In this document: positions 35,421-47,229 of the stretch, piece by piece | How the letters are laid out: every line of letters begins with the position of its first letter | Position numbering within the stretch: position 1 is the stretch's first letter | NCBI GenBank assembly: GCA_964058845.1 | Contig: CAXKVR010000137.1 | Location: 180,265 to 244,264 of the forward strand | From: Carex sylvatica | Taxonomy: Eukaryota; Streptophyta; Magnoliopsida; Poales; Cyperaceae | Direction: 5' to 3' | Length of the DNA: 64,000 bases | Translations under genes and position numbers: made by a program | The notes under the pieces: model-generated | Told to the model about the DNA's origin: nothing | Database searches by the model: none | What the model saw: the letters and a program-made list of their open reading frames with translations, nothing else

Positions 35421-36360
35421 TAATCTACTGTGTAAACAAATTTACAAATGATTTCTTGGGCAATGAATTGTTAATTATTATAATATCTAACTATGACATT
35501 TCACAATATATGTTGGAATTTTTTTCAACCTATTGCGCGTATCGAAGCACAATTGTTGTGAACATAATCAATTTTTTCATGACGCACATTAATGCATTTA
35601 TTATTAACCATCAGTGAACAGAACATTCTCGATCCTGAATTTTTGCTGGATTTGTGTTTGTTTCACCACTAAGAAGTTATGACATTATTGAATTTTTGGA
35701 GTATGACATTTGGTGATTAGAAATTATTTTTTTGTTTGATTATGGTACTTAATAATTTTATTAAAATTAGTTTAGTGCAGAAATAAGTAAACAATATGCA
35801 AAAGTTTGATTTACTCCTACAATTTTTTATAACATTGAATTGATTTGACTTCTTCTTTTTTTGAAATGGAATACGTCCCTTGCATGAGCAGTAATAGTAG
35901 CGTTGATAATAAATATTGTCATGATGAATTGAATATATGGTTGGTTTGATGCCTAACTTTAGAGCGTGGACCTTATGAATAAAAATTATCAATAGAATGT
36001 GCAATTAATATATGGAGCATAACAAGGATGTTTCTAAGCTAACTAAGTTTTTTTTAGTGAATTTGATTTCAAAATATATCAGATTTATTTTAAACAATAA
36101 ATTCAAATTGTTGTAGCCCTTCTACTTCATGAATAATATATATAAAAGTAATTTTTTATTTTCAAATTAATTTAGTATAAAGTCAAGCAGTCAAAAAAAT
36201 GAAAATTGAATGCTTTCAAATTCTCTTATAAACTTTTTTCTTATCATTTCACTTTATTCCAAATTAATTTGAAAAATTAAATTTTGAAATGCAATTGTAT
36301 TATTCATAAAGTATATGAGTTTCAATAGTTTGGGTTCGTCATTTGAAGTCAATCTGATAG
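35421..36360. other. AT-rich spacer, no gene recognised
   Basis: Only short low-complexity frames; no boundaries of mobile elements are visible. Confidence 0.35.
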
Positions 36361-36362
36361 GA

Positions 36363-36445
36363 CTCTATAGTCTCAAACACTGGATGAGTTCGGGTTCTCA
36401 AGCTTCTCCACGGTTTTTATCAGCTTGTTCACTTTTTCATCACTC
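36363..36445 (-). pseudogene. Rearranged fragment of the CC-NLR gene
   Basis: TTCTCAAGCTTCTCCACGG and TTTTTATCAGCTTGTTCACT (the VNKLIKTVEKLEK region on the minus strand) are here with a piece of CTCTATAGTCTCAAACACTGG. In copy C at 41.28-41.45 kb the two pieces occur in the opposite order. About 80 bp remain, abutting a truncated hAT element. Confidence 0.75.
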
Positions 36446-36451
36446 ATCATC

Positions 36452-37672
36452 AGATTTTTGACCGTGAAATCGGAATATGATGAATCGGCTAGAATCGGAA
36501 GAATCGGATCGGTAACTCGGATTTTTTTGACAGAAGCTTGTTTTGTAGCCAAAAAGTAGAAAAAAATTGATAAAAATAATTTGTAAAAAAACTATATTAA
36601 TTAAGACAAAATATTACACTTAAATAATCCACTAATTATATAATATATTACAAAAATTACAAATAAAACACACTTTATTGCCAGAAGCTATGCCGAGCTA
36701 GCTGGATCATCTCATCGTCCTCTGTGGTAAAATACGAATGAGGATATTGTTGTACAGAGCCAAAAAATAAAGACATTAATGTAATGCCAAATGAAGAATT
36801 ATTAGTATCCTCATATCCAACATATGGATTGTATGTGCTAAAAAACTCTATATTACTACTCGAATTGTAATATGAAATTGTAGTCTGGTTGTACTCCATA
36901 CGTAGAAATTATGTATTTGCTCTCTAAAATTCTTTCAATTCCGTTTCTGAATGTCTAATTTTATATATATTTTTTTAGGGACAAAATTTAACATAGCAGT
37001 TTCCATATTTGATTTTAACAAAATTTTCTAAATGTTTCCGTTTCCATATTTGATTTTAACAGAATTTAACAGAGCAGTTTCCGTTTCCATAATTTTTTTG
37101 GGAAATTTTTTTCTAAATGTATTTTCGGCAACAGCGTAAAGATTTTAATTAACAGAGCAGTTTTGGTTTCATCCAACGTACGTTATGACTATAAATATAA
37201 ATAGGAGGGTTGGATTGTAATTTTCCCTTTTACCCCTTTCTCATTTCCTTCTCTGCGTGCGTACTCATTTTCCTTTTACCCCTTTCTCATTTCCATCTCC
37301 GTGTGCGTACTCCTGCTCCAACTGAAATTTCTGTACCGATTGAAATCGAATGGACAGCGCCGATTAAAATCGAATGGGACTCCGATTAAAATGAAATGGA
37401 CAGCACAGCGCAGCCGATTGCTTGACCTACGACAGTGCCGATTGGTCGACCTACGACAGCACAGCCGACTCGGTTCAGGTTAGTGTGACTTGGCCTGAAT
37501 CGGCTCAACTCGGTGTAACTCGGCTAGAAAATCGGAAAACTCGGCCAAGTCAAGCACTATTCATCCGAGTTTTGCTGAAAAACTCACTTAGGCGCGAGAC
37601 TCGCGTAAAACTCAGCACAGTCCCGTCCGATTCTGAGTTGACTAGAAATCGGCCGATTTTTCAAACCATGTA
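36452..37672 (-). mobile_element. Left-truncated hAT relative of the element at 39248-41100
   Basis: The right end (…ATTTTTCAAACCATG) matches, inverted, the CATGGTTCCGGAAATCGG end of the 39.2 kb element. Subterminal AACTCGG and AATCGG repeats and the internal frame also match. The left end begins inside the subterminal region (GATTTTTGACCG) and lacks the terminal CATGG sequence, so no target duplication can be found. Orientation is opposite to its relative. Confidence 0.75.
36675..36899 (-). pseudogene. Remnant C-terminal exon, probable hAT transposase (minus copy)
   Basis: 74 codons containing EFFSTYNPYVGYED-like residues, SLFFGSVQQYPHSYF, and ending SFWQ. The plus-strand frame at 40568-40843 is clearly homologous (same last residues). 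Both lie at the same place inside related hAT elements, so this is most likely the last exon of their transposase, with the rest deleted. I do not recognise the sequence itself. Confidence 0.5.
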
Positions 37673-38017
37673 TATAATTTGGAAAACCATAAAATAATTT
37701 GATAGATATAATAGACAATAGCTTGCATACGAAGCTCACAATCTGATGTCACCTATCACTCACAAGTGCTTCTAAAACTCTTGAATCCACAATTCCTCAT
37801 ACATACTAAAAACTTCCAAATTAAACACATGTACTATGTATGATTCACAATGCTTTTCACATTTACCTACATAAACCAAACCAGAAAAAGAAACTTCTAT
37901 TTTTGCACGGATGTTTGTGTAACAAGTCAGTTTAAACTTCCAAAATTGGAATGATTTAGATGGTAAACATTATGTAATTTGGGGTAGAGAAGGAAAGCAA
38001 CTCAGAATACTTTAATT
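37673..38017. other. Spacer, no gene recognised
   Basis: No domain or transposon boundary is seen before segment C begins at about 38018. Confidence 0.3.
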
Positions 38018-38092
38018 TCTCTATTGGGCGTTGGTTAGATAATACTAAAAAAAAATAACCAATGAAAACATATAGTATTCTATCAAATAAAA

Positions 38093-38744
38093 GGGAGAAT
38101 TTCACGTATACCCCTCAAAACCTTCAAAATTACGTATTTCCCTCTAAAGTTTGAAATTACGTATTTCCCCCTCTAAACTTCAAAAACTCACAAAGTTACC
38201 CATTTTATTTTTTTTATATTAGAACTCATTCTAAAATTTTAAAATACCCATTTTACCATTTATCAAAAGCATATAAAGCACATCAAACTCAAATTTAAAT
38301 CTAAATGGTTCCTCTACCGTTTGATCCGCATGCATCACATTAAAATTTGTGCGAAGCTCTTCAATATCCATGCTGATCTAGTGCGCACAAATCTTAATGC
38401 AATCCCGATCCACCAACTTCGCATTAAGATATGTGCACGTTGTTTCAATATGCGCGCGTATTCGCATCAAGATTCGTGCAAATCTTACGAGCACATATCT
38501 AAAAGCAGTTTGGACGGTACAGGAACTGTTCAGATTCAAATTTGAGTTTGATGGGCTTTATATGCTTTTAATAAAGAGTAAAATTGATATTTTATAAATT
38601 TAGAATGAGTTTTAATATAAAAGACAATAAAATGAATAAATTTGTGAGTTTTTGAAGTTTAGAAGGGGAAATATGTAATATCAAAATTTTGAGGGGTACA
38701 TACGTAATTTTGAAGTTTTTGAGGGGTATACTTGAAATTTCCCC
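38093..38744. mobile_element. Mutator-type MITE, 652 bp
   Basis: The inverted ends are GGGAGAATTTCACGTATACC and, from the right, GGGGAAATTTCAAGTATACC. The exact 9-bp duplication CAAATAAAA lies at 38084-38092 and 38745-38753. Segments A and B, which lack the insertion (TTCAAATAAAATTAAG), show the empty site. Nine-base duplications are typical of Mutator-like elements. Nothing is encoded. Ends of the same family lie at about 20515-20545 and 58918-58945. Confidence 0.88.
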
Positions 38745-39247
38745 CAAATAAAAAAATCCCTATATTCTATAAGTAATTAAATGGAATTGTCAACTCACCC
38801 TAAATCATAATCCATTTTGTTGTCTCAACCCAAATACAAGCGATTGACAGCTTCTTAGTTGGGCTTTTGGGCCATCTCCTCATTTTATTTTTATTTTGTT
38901 TTCATTTTTAGAAAGGTGTTTGGTTGGGCTGTTTGTGCTGTAAGGAATTAAAAAATAGTTAGTAATCTTAGTGGCTGGAACTCCAAACTTGAGAATATAT
39001 GAAACAATCAACATGGACTCACGGATGAATTCAATTGATATCCATGTCATATAATGAGCTTATGCCTTGAGGTACAATAGGATTAATATTATTTAAAATT
39101 TTAAACAACAACATTACAATGTTCACTTCAATAAGCACATATACATATCTTGAGAATGATGCTAGACGAGCGAGCATGCTGTAAATATAAACTAATCCAA
39201 GAACTTCACATGATGAATCCAATGAAAATTTAACAGCATGATAACAA

Positions 39248-41100
39248 CATGGTTCCGGAAATCGGCCAATTCTGAGTCAACTCAGAATCGGACGGGACCG
39301 GGCCGAGTTTTACCCGAGTCTCGTGCCTATGCGTGTTTCTCAGCAAAATTCGGATGAACAGTGCTTGACTTGGCCAATTTTCTGATTTTCCGGCCGAATC
39401 AAGCAGAGTTATACCGAGTCAAGCCGAGTTTACTCCGAGTTGAGCCGATTCAAAGCAAAAATTTCCGATTTCTCACTAATCTGGACTGTGCTGTGCCATT
39501 CGAGTTTCATAGGGGTGTCTCAATCGCAGAAATTTCATTTGGGGGTCTCAAATCTCAATTGTAGCAGGCGCAGGAGAAGGAATCTCAATCGGCGTAGTCC
39601 CATTCGATTTGAGTGAAAGGCGGAGCCGCGGAGAAGAAATGAGAAAGGGGAAGAATTAGAAATGAGTGCGCACTGTGGAAGGAGAAGAGGGAAATAAATC
39701 TGCTGTGATTCTAAAGAATCGCAGGGAGACTGCAATTCAAAATCCCTCCCTTCATTTATGGAATACACGGATCTCAATACAGGCTATTATTTATACACGA
39801 ATCATAAGAAAAATGAAAGGACAGATTTGGAATCACAGGTTCCTACAATTTTTTGGAATCACAGCAGATTTATTTCCAGGAGAAGAGATGGGTCGGCATG
39901 TATTAATTTTACTATCTTGAAAAATTACAATCCGGCCCTTCTTAATTTTACTATTTTTAACTTTACATTTTTTTTTTAGTGAAAGGCCCTTAGGCATGTA
40001 TTAATTTATCACAAAAAAACTCAAATTTTGGGAGGTTACATCTGAGCTATTAATTTAATTTATTAAAAATTTGTTTTCGTCCAAAATTCAAATCAAAGAT
40101 TCGTAACAATTTATAATGTTATAATGTTGTATGAGTATTATTACGTGTTTATAATTTGATTTTTAGATCCAACTAATTAAATTTTGAGTAGTATATATAT
40201 ACACATATAATTACCGAATCACATCTTAATAATTCCTAATATAAATTACACTTAGTTAGAATTCAATTATTTATTTATTTACATGATTTGATTTATTTCC
40301 TTTCTTAATTAGTTTCAAGATTGCAAGGAATTTTAAATTTACCAAATATTTACACTTTATTTATGGTGCTATATTTTATCTTATGTTTTAAACCTCCAAT
40401 TTTTAATGTACCAAATTCTTATAATTTGTTTATATTTCTAAATTTTAGATTCATTTTATATTACTCAGATAAATCTGATCGTTCATTAATTTAATAAAAA
40501 ATTTAATTAGGCGAAATGATCAACTTAATAATTAAATCATGTTTTAAAATTTTGGAATATAACACTTATGATTACATGCATGGGACCTAATTCGGAGTTT
40601 AGTGGGGGATATAATTCAAGCTCATCTACGTATGGAGTACAATCAGACTACTATTCAAGTAGTAATCCAGAATTTTTTAGCACATACAATCCATATGTTG
40701 GATATGAGGATGCTAATAATTCTTCATTTGACACTACATTAATGTCTTTATTTTTTGGCTCTGTACAACAATATCCTCATTCGTATTTTAATACAGATGA
40801 CGATGAAATGATCCAGTCAGTTCGGTATAGCTTCTGGCAATAAAAATGTGTTCTATTTGTAATGTTTGTAATACATGATATAATTAGTAGATTATGTGAG
40901 TGTAATATTGTCTTAATTAACATAGGTTTTTTACAAATTATGTTTATCAATTTTTTTCTATTTTTTTGCTACAAAACAAGGCTTCTGCCAAAAATATCCG
41001 AGTTATCAATCTGATTCTTCCGATTCCGACCGATTCATCCGATTTTGACTCAGCGGTCAAAAATCCAATTCTGATTCCGATTCCAATTTCCAGAACCATG
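39248..41100 (+). mobile_element. Internally deleted hAT element, 1,853 bp
   Basis: The ends are CATGGTTCCGGAAAT and, inverted, CATGGTTCTGGAAAT. The perfect 8-bp duplication GATAACAA is at 39240-39247 and 41101-41108. Copy B carries the uninterrupted site (GCTTGATAACAAGGAGATG), which proves the insertion. Subterminal repeats of CGAGT, AATCGG and TTCCGAT types are abundant. It carries a presumed promoter end on the left (ORFs there are uninformative) and the last exon at 40568-40843; the central transposase region is missing. Confidence 0.92.
40568..40843 (+). pseudogene. Remnant C-terminal exon, probable hAT transposase (plus copy)
   Basis: 91 codons, Ser/Tyr/Asn-rich (YNSSSSTYGVQSDYYSSS), then NPYVGYEDANNSSF, SLFFGSVQQYPHSYF and a terminal SFWQ. 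It is homologous to 36675-36899 in the related element. No dimerisation or BED motif remains. Assignment as transposase C-terminus is from position within the element and is tentative. Confidence 0.5.
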
Positions 41101-41116
41101 GATAACAAGGAGATAA

Positions 41117-41939
41117 TTAAGGAACTTCCCCATAGCAAAATAAAGCATAGGTTTGTAATTTGCGAGAGAGAACCAGAAAAAAGCCTTGTAAAGCCACGCC
41201 ACTTCTCTTCCTCTTTCTAGACATATTGCGCTTTGATTGCAACTTTAGCAATTCAATGAAGTCACCTACATCCCCTGCCGTTTTCTCAAGCTTCTCCACG
41301 GTTTTTATCAGCTTGTTCACTTTTTCATCATTCTCCAAGTACTCACCAAGAAAGTTACATCATTCTCCAAGTACTCACCAAGAAATAACTTTCGAGATTT
41401 CAGTACTCGAGCAATTGCACATAAGGGCTCTATAGTCCCAAACACTGGGAAACATGTAAATAAACGGCAAATGCGTTGCTCCAATTCGTCATATAACATT
41501 GTCGTAATGAAAAAAAGAAGAAATAAAATCCTTCTGACCTCCAAGTTGACCACTGAGAGAAATGAACTCCTTTTGACCTCCAAGTCGACCGCTGGCTCTG
41601 GGAGACTAAGTACGGCCTTAAAGAGTTTTAAAGAAGGATGCAATAAAGTTGCATCATTAGGTCCTTCTTGTATAGATGGATTTCGGCCCGGAAGTTGCTT
41701 AGTCCCTCTTCTGCTTCACACAGATCCTCCTTAAACTTCTCCTGCCATTCATGGAGCGATTTGATATTGATATCAAACCCCTCTGAGACCTTAACAACAC
41801 TTTCGAACTTTATGAGTACCCTCAGTAGACGTTCTATCCATTCGTGGATGTTCTTGTGTTCGCTGTATTTGCCAGTGAGGAAAGAGGTTGGTCTGGTGAC
41901 AGCTTCACTAACGACTGCCGAGCCGAATGGGCCACTCAT
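41117..41939 (-). pseudogene. CC-NLR N-terminal domain gene, copy C, multiply disrupted
   Basis: It starts MSGPFGSAVVSEAVTRPTSF at 41939. The first frame shifts after about 90 residues (near 41670), and the second (HPSLKLFKAV...) runs to about 41340. A 32-bp tandem duplication (ATTCTCCAAGTACTCACC occurring at about 41330 and 41362) breaks it again. The third frame carries ENDEKVNKLIKTVEKLEK and the SRKRKR basic patch. It is more diverged than A or B, and the region just after the first frameshift differs in length. The hAT element at 39248-41100 inserted a few bases beyond its 3' end. Confidence 0.7.
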
Positions 41940-42064
41940 TATTTTTATTATTTTGGTACAATCACAAATTAAATTACTGCTAAATAATAACTACCTCATT
42001 CCAAAATACTAAACATATATGATATTTTTTTTCTTTAACAAAAAGACCGGTCAAGAGAGCACTT

Positions 42065-42073
42065 GAGAAATTG
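42065..42073. repeat. Target site duplication, left, of the MULE
   Basis: GAGAAATTG, identical to 52068-52076. Segment B reads CACTTGAGAAATTTCACAG at the unoccupied site. Confidence 0.95.
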
Positions 42074-42290
42074 CGGCCTTTTTTATTAATACCCAAAAAA
42101 CAAAACTAAATTTTAAAAATAACCTTGACAAAAAATTTTTTTTAAAAATAACCCAACCGCCCGGGTCCGGGGCGGCCCAAAATACAAGCGACCCGCCTGG
42201 GCCTCGAGCGGATCACTGGGAGAGCAAACCGCCCCCACAGCGGGCGGTCTATTGGTGAGCAAACCGCCCCAGGGACGGGCGGTCCACTAT
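42074..42290 (+). repeat. Left terminal inverted repeat of the MULE
   Basis: 217 bp. The inner part is GC-rich with reiterated ACCGCCC, GGGCGGTC and GGACGGGCGG words. It matches 51851-52067 inverted with roughly a dozen differences. It probably contains the promoter of the PMD gene. Confidence 0.93.
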
Positions 42291-43885
42291 GGTGGATTTA
42301 ACCCGTGAACCCTCCTTTCCCCACTCCCTTCTCTGCCTCCCCTCCGCACCAGAACAACAAAAAGGAAAAAAAAACCCCAGCCGCCGCCCCAGCCAAGTCC
42401 GCCCCCACCCCCGCCGCCGGTGCTCCGTCCTTGTCTCCGCCGCTGCTGCGCCACTCCTCTCCTCTCCCTCGCTCGCTCACTCTCTCGCTCGCTCGCACCT
42501 CCCGGTCCACGAATCCGCACGTCTCCGCGGTCTACCTCATTGGAATTGCTCCATTTCTCTCGGGTAAGTTTTCGAATCGATTGAATGCGATTAAGTTATG
42601 TAATTGCTGAAATCGAGTTGATTCGGTTCGATTCGATTCAAATCGATTCGGTTAAAATCGGTTAAAATTGATTCGATTCGATTGTGATTAAATTGTGTAA
42701 TTATTGAAATCGAATTGATTCGATTGATTCGGTTCGATTCGATTCAAATCGATTCGGTTAAAATCGATTCGGTTTGATTCGGTTAAAATCGATTAGGTTC
42801 GATTCGGTTAAAATCGATTCGGTTCGATTCGATTGTGATTAAATTGTGTAATTATTGAAATCGAATTGATTCGGTTGATTCGGTTCGATTCGATTCAAAT
42901 CGATTCGGTTCGATTCAAATCGATTCGGTTCGACTCGATTGTGATGAAATTGTGTAATTGTTGAATTCTATTCGATTGTGTAACTTATGCAAATGTAATT
43001 AAGTTGTGTAATTGTTAAATTCGATTCGATTATGAATTGTTAGAATTGGTATAATGTCGCGAATTATGAAAATTGGGGGTTATTAATAAATGCTATTAAA
43101 TTACGGAAATTGCGGGATTAAATTTTGAAATTATAATTGCGGTAATTATGTATTTTTTTTTAAATTATAAATGCTATTAAATTATGTAAATGCTATTAAA
43201 TTATGTAAATGCTATTAAATTATGTAAATGTTATTAAATTGCGGAAATTGCGGAATTAAATTTTAAAATTATAAATGCTATTAAAATTATTAAAATTATA
43301 AATGCTATTTTATTTTTTTGAGAAAAGATCGTAGATAGATAATTTATGTATTTGACTAATTATTTTAAAGTACATGAAAATTTGTTTAAAAATTACAATC
43401 TTTTTTGCAAGTAAATTATCAATATTTAAAAAAAATATATGCATACTTATGTTTTTTCCAAATTTTATTTGTTTGTCGATTTTCACAATAATTTTTATTT
43501 TAAAAAGTAAATTTCATACTATATAAAAGTTTATTGAATTTCATAGTATAATAAAATTTTATGTACCTTTACTATTATTATTATTTTCATGTGGTTATTG
43601 ATTATTTTACGGATTGTTAACTTTTATTACTAAATTAATATGGTATATTCTTAATATATTAAATATATACTATAGTTATTGTATAATTATTGGATGTATT
43701 AATATCATATAATTAGTAGTTTATTATAAATAATTCACTATTTTAGGGTTTTAATTGCTTGAATTTGCAGTTCAATTAGGGTTTGAATTTGGTTGAAAAT
43801 ATTTATAAATTGTTTAAAATTTCGAATTAATTTTAATTTTTAAAATTTGTGGTTGATTAATATGGATTTTTTTTGTAAATGTAGT
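42291..43885 (+). promoter_or_regulatory. Leader exon and 5' UTR intron of the PMD gene
   Basis: A CT-rich leader runs to 42563 and ends at a strong donor (CTCGG/GTAAGT). A matching acceptor (GTAAATGTAG) lies at 43884, two bases before the ATG. The intron starts with about 360 bp of GATTCGGTT / GATTCAAATC reiterations (42590-42960), followed by AT-rich sequence with TAAATGCTATTAAATTATG repeats (43140-43300). Long frames in the leader are composition artefacts. Confidence 0.6.
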
Positions 43886-46884
43886 ATGCCCAGATCTAGA
43901 CGGTGGGGAGTACGAGCTGCACCTGCAGCGGGTCCAGATGCAGCGGGTCCAGATGCCGTGGATCCGAGTGTAGCGGGCACGTCCTCGGTGGATCCGATTG
44001 GAGAGGGTCCGTCGTCATATGAGGATCCGATTGGAGCGGGTTCTCAGGCTGGTTTTACAGATGGTGCGCATGATCCTGATACATTTAGTCCTCTTCTATG
44101 GACCCATCACGTTAAGCACCGCGTCTCATTGGCATCTCTTGAGGTACGTGATTTTTATACTTAATGTAAATAAATAATACTAAAAAAATGACACGATTTG
44201 AGTCTCATAAATTGATAATAAATACAGGATGATGTCATGCTTACGGTGAGGCACCGCAGGTCTGAGATTCCGTTCGTCCCCCATGAAGAAATGCAGCGAT
44301 GCCTCTTGAACCTTGGGTTGTATCAGCTTGCCACTATGCCGCAGAGTAAGATCGATCAGTCTCTGATGCATGGTCTAGCGGAGAGATGGCGACCTGAGAC
44401 CCATACATTTCATCTCCCGGTCGGGGAGATGACAGTCACCCTTGGTGATGTGAGCGCATTATGGGGTTTACCCATTGATGGCGAGCCCATAGGTGGCATC
44501 TCAGACCATCCAAACCTGCAGAGGATGATACCGGAGTTGTTAGGGTGTGATCCAAAGAATCTGCAGAAGAAATTGAAGAAGAAGAAGAAGAAGGGGGAGG
44601 AGGAGTTCCGGTATTCTGGGTACTGTATTTCTCTAAATGCACTCCGGTCTCACTTCTTTCAGAATCAGATATTTCCTGAGACTGATGACATTGAGGCGGT
44701 TAGGAGGTACCATTACACTCTTTAAAGTAACTTAGTAGTTAATCAATAATCTCAATTATTTATATTGATTATTTTATATTGCAGGTATACTAGGGCGTAT
44801 GTGCTGGATTTGTGTGGTGCTGTCATGTTCGAGGATTCCAGCGGAGATGCGGTCCCGATTATGTACCTCTCCCTGCTGAGAAACATGGAGAAAGAATCGA
44901 GATGGAACTGGGGTGAAGCGGTCCTTGCCCACTTATACAGAGGCCTGTGTCATGCCTGTCTGGTAAGTCTGTATTAATATACGTTGTAATTGAAAGTTGA
45001 ATAAGACGCACCAAGTTTTTATTTTAAGTTAAATTTTCAGGTGAGGAATAAACAGATTTTTGGACCGCTTCTTCTGCTACAGCATTGGTCGTGGTCACAT
45101 CTGCCTGTAAATCGGCCAGTTATACCATTGCCACATCCCCGATGGAGAGTTCCTACCCCAGACAGATGCCCCGCGTACGGTGCCATATGGGGGCAGTCAT
45201 CAGAGTTATGAAGAAACAGGCAGGGGGGTTTCTTATGTTCGGGGTCAGCTCCAGATGCTCCAAGATGCGAATGTCGATTGGTTTCCGTATCGTACATGGT
45301 ATCAGCGTAGATGGCTGAGTCCGCTGACACTGGAGCAGACACGACTATGGTATTACCGGGGACCAGTCGTTTGTTTCTGGATAGTGGAGTATCACTATCC
45401 CGATCGGGTGTCTCGACAATTTGGCTTGGATGCTTTCATTCCGGATAACCCGCTGATGGGTAAGGATGATACCGACAAGTTTCACAAGTAAGTACTACGT
45501 ACTTAATTTTATTATCCCTTTAGTAATGTCACCGTTTATCTCATTTCTAATTAATTGTACCTACAGTACGGTGCACACTAAGCCCAAAGTCGACTGGAGA
45601 CAGCATTTCATCTTGGAGTACGGCTTGGCTCGACATCCGGATCAGCAGTTATGGAGTCCGCCATCGGGAGCGTCAGTGGGTGCTGGTCCCGGGGATTTGA
45701 GATATGCCGTCTGGTACCAGAGATGGGGCATGCCGTCAGTCTATCTTACGGGCCATTATGGCGACAACCTTCGACGTAGACTGATGGATTCATCTGGCAA
45801 TTATATGCCTTGGGGTCCGATCAATGCTCGCGCAGTAAATACAACTTAAACATACTGTAATTACAAATTGTAAATTTTAATTACTTACTGTTGTCATAAT
45901 CATGTTGTGTGCAGATGTTGACAGCTATGAGAGGAGTTGGACACAGCCTGGTGTGCATGGCGAGAGATGCTTGGCGATATATAGGATGCCAAATGCTCGA
46001 GCACACTGCACCAATCGTGGAGACAGACGGTTTTGAAGGCCGCCTCGTTGGCATGCTGCGCGATTCTGGGGAGAACATCAATTGGCGGGATATACAGAAG
46101 ACACCGCGTAATCCAGATTATCAACCAGAGGCCATATACGCTCAAGATATGCCACCACCTCCTGCAGGTAATTGCAAGTTAATATTAAAAGTAGGACACA
46201 CGCAATGGTTCTATTTTCACCGAATTATTTGTTGTAACTCACTTAACTTTCAATTATGTAGAGGATGACTCGGGTTGGGCGTTCCACCACTGGGTGTTGA
46301 ATACACAAGGATGGGACGCTTACAGAAATAAATACGGAGTTCCGGTAGAGCTTGGCCCGGTCAGTTACTGTTTGATATTATTTACTGCAGAGTTATTTGT
46401 ACGTAGCAAAACTGACATTATTTCAATTTAGGATGGAGCACCTCGTTGGAATGCCAAGCCTAGTTATAGCGTGGATGAGCTGCCCCCCTTCGATACAGAT
46501 GCTGAGGACATTGGCTCCCACATGCCACGATATGGAGTGGAGATGGAGCACGACTACGAGGCTGGAGGGAGTGCATCTCAGACTGCAGATGGATTTGTCT
46601 CTCCATTATTTGGTACACCGCCTCCTGCCACGTATGCTGCAAGCTGGGAGGAAGATCCATGGGAGCTACGTACAGGCCCGGCACCCGCAGAGTCAGCTGG
46701 TGTATTTGATCCATGGATAGCCGGTACAGGTACGCATCCCATGTATACGGGAGAGGAGGACGAGGATATGGAGGAGGAGGATTTAGGAGATGCGAGTCCG
46801 CAGAGGCGCGTGCAGCCGCACAGGGATGGCAAAGGCATAGCGGCTTGTAGGTTGTCTCCCTCCGGCAGGAAACGACGAGGATGA
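43886..46884 (+). CDS. Plant mobile domain (PMD, MAIN/MAIL-like) protein, 8 coding exons, one frameshift
   Basis: Exons: 43886-44143, 44228-44706, 44785-44962, 45041-45487, 45567-45834, 45915-46167, 46262-46359 and 46432-46884. All introns are GT-AG and all phases agree, apart from one extra G in a G5 run at 45189-45193. With one G fewer, exon 4 stays open (AIWGSHQSYEETGRG), giving about 810 residues. Motifs include ERWRPETHTFHLPVGEMTVT, LGDVSALWGLPIDGEP and RRYTRAYVLDL, the hallmark of the PMD fold. The C-terminus is acidic then basic (EEDEDMEEED, SGRKRRG). In Arabidopsis the PMD proteins MAIN and MAIL1 act in gene silencing and genome stability, and PMDs also occur inside transposons. Its role in this element is unknown. 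It may be intact if the extra G is an assembly error. Confidence 0.85.
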
Positions 46885-47229
46885 TTGCAGATTTTTTTAA
46901 TTGTGATATAGGTCTGACTGTAGTATTTTGAGTTTCAGACTGTTGTGTTAGATGTCTGGGTTTGTTTTATTTTATATTTCATGTTGGCTTTTATCTTTTA
47001 TTTACTTTACATTTCGTCATTTTTACTCATTAGTTACTACGTAATCATAACAAATCAAAATATTACATATCATATTAAAAGTCCAACATTACAATTCAAG
47101 TTCAGAAAACACAATTAAAGTTCATAATTTAGTTCAAACTGATAAGCATAAATTATATACACATTTGATCTAGATTTTACCATGAAATAACACCAATTAT
47201 CTTGTATTTATAATATAAAGTGATTAAAA
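46885..47229. other. 3' region between the convergent MULE genes
   Basis: 3' UTR sequence of the PMD gene is followed by AT-rich DNA. From 47146 (TGATAAGCATAAATTATATA) it matches the start of the 1,868-bp LTR-like element at 16057, read from its minus strand. Confidence 0.5.

Larger units (their letters stand above)
38018..42073. repeat. Duplicated segment C, 3' flank and gene, with two insertions
   Basis: Starting at TCTATTGGGCGTTGGTTAG, this segment follows A (from about 10558) and B. It is interrupted by a Mutator-type MITE (38093-38744), a hAT element (39248-41100) and finally the MULE at 42074. It continues after the MULE at 52068. It is more diverged from A and B than they are from each other. 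Confidence 0.85.

Noticed and set aside
42289..42610. Long frames on both strands next to the left MULE repeat
   Set aside because: The CT-rich leader is open in several frames by composition; splice signals indicate it is a 5' UTR exon.
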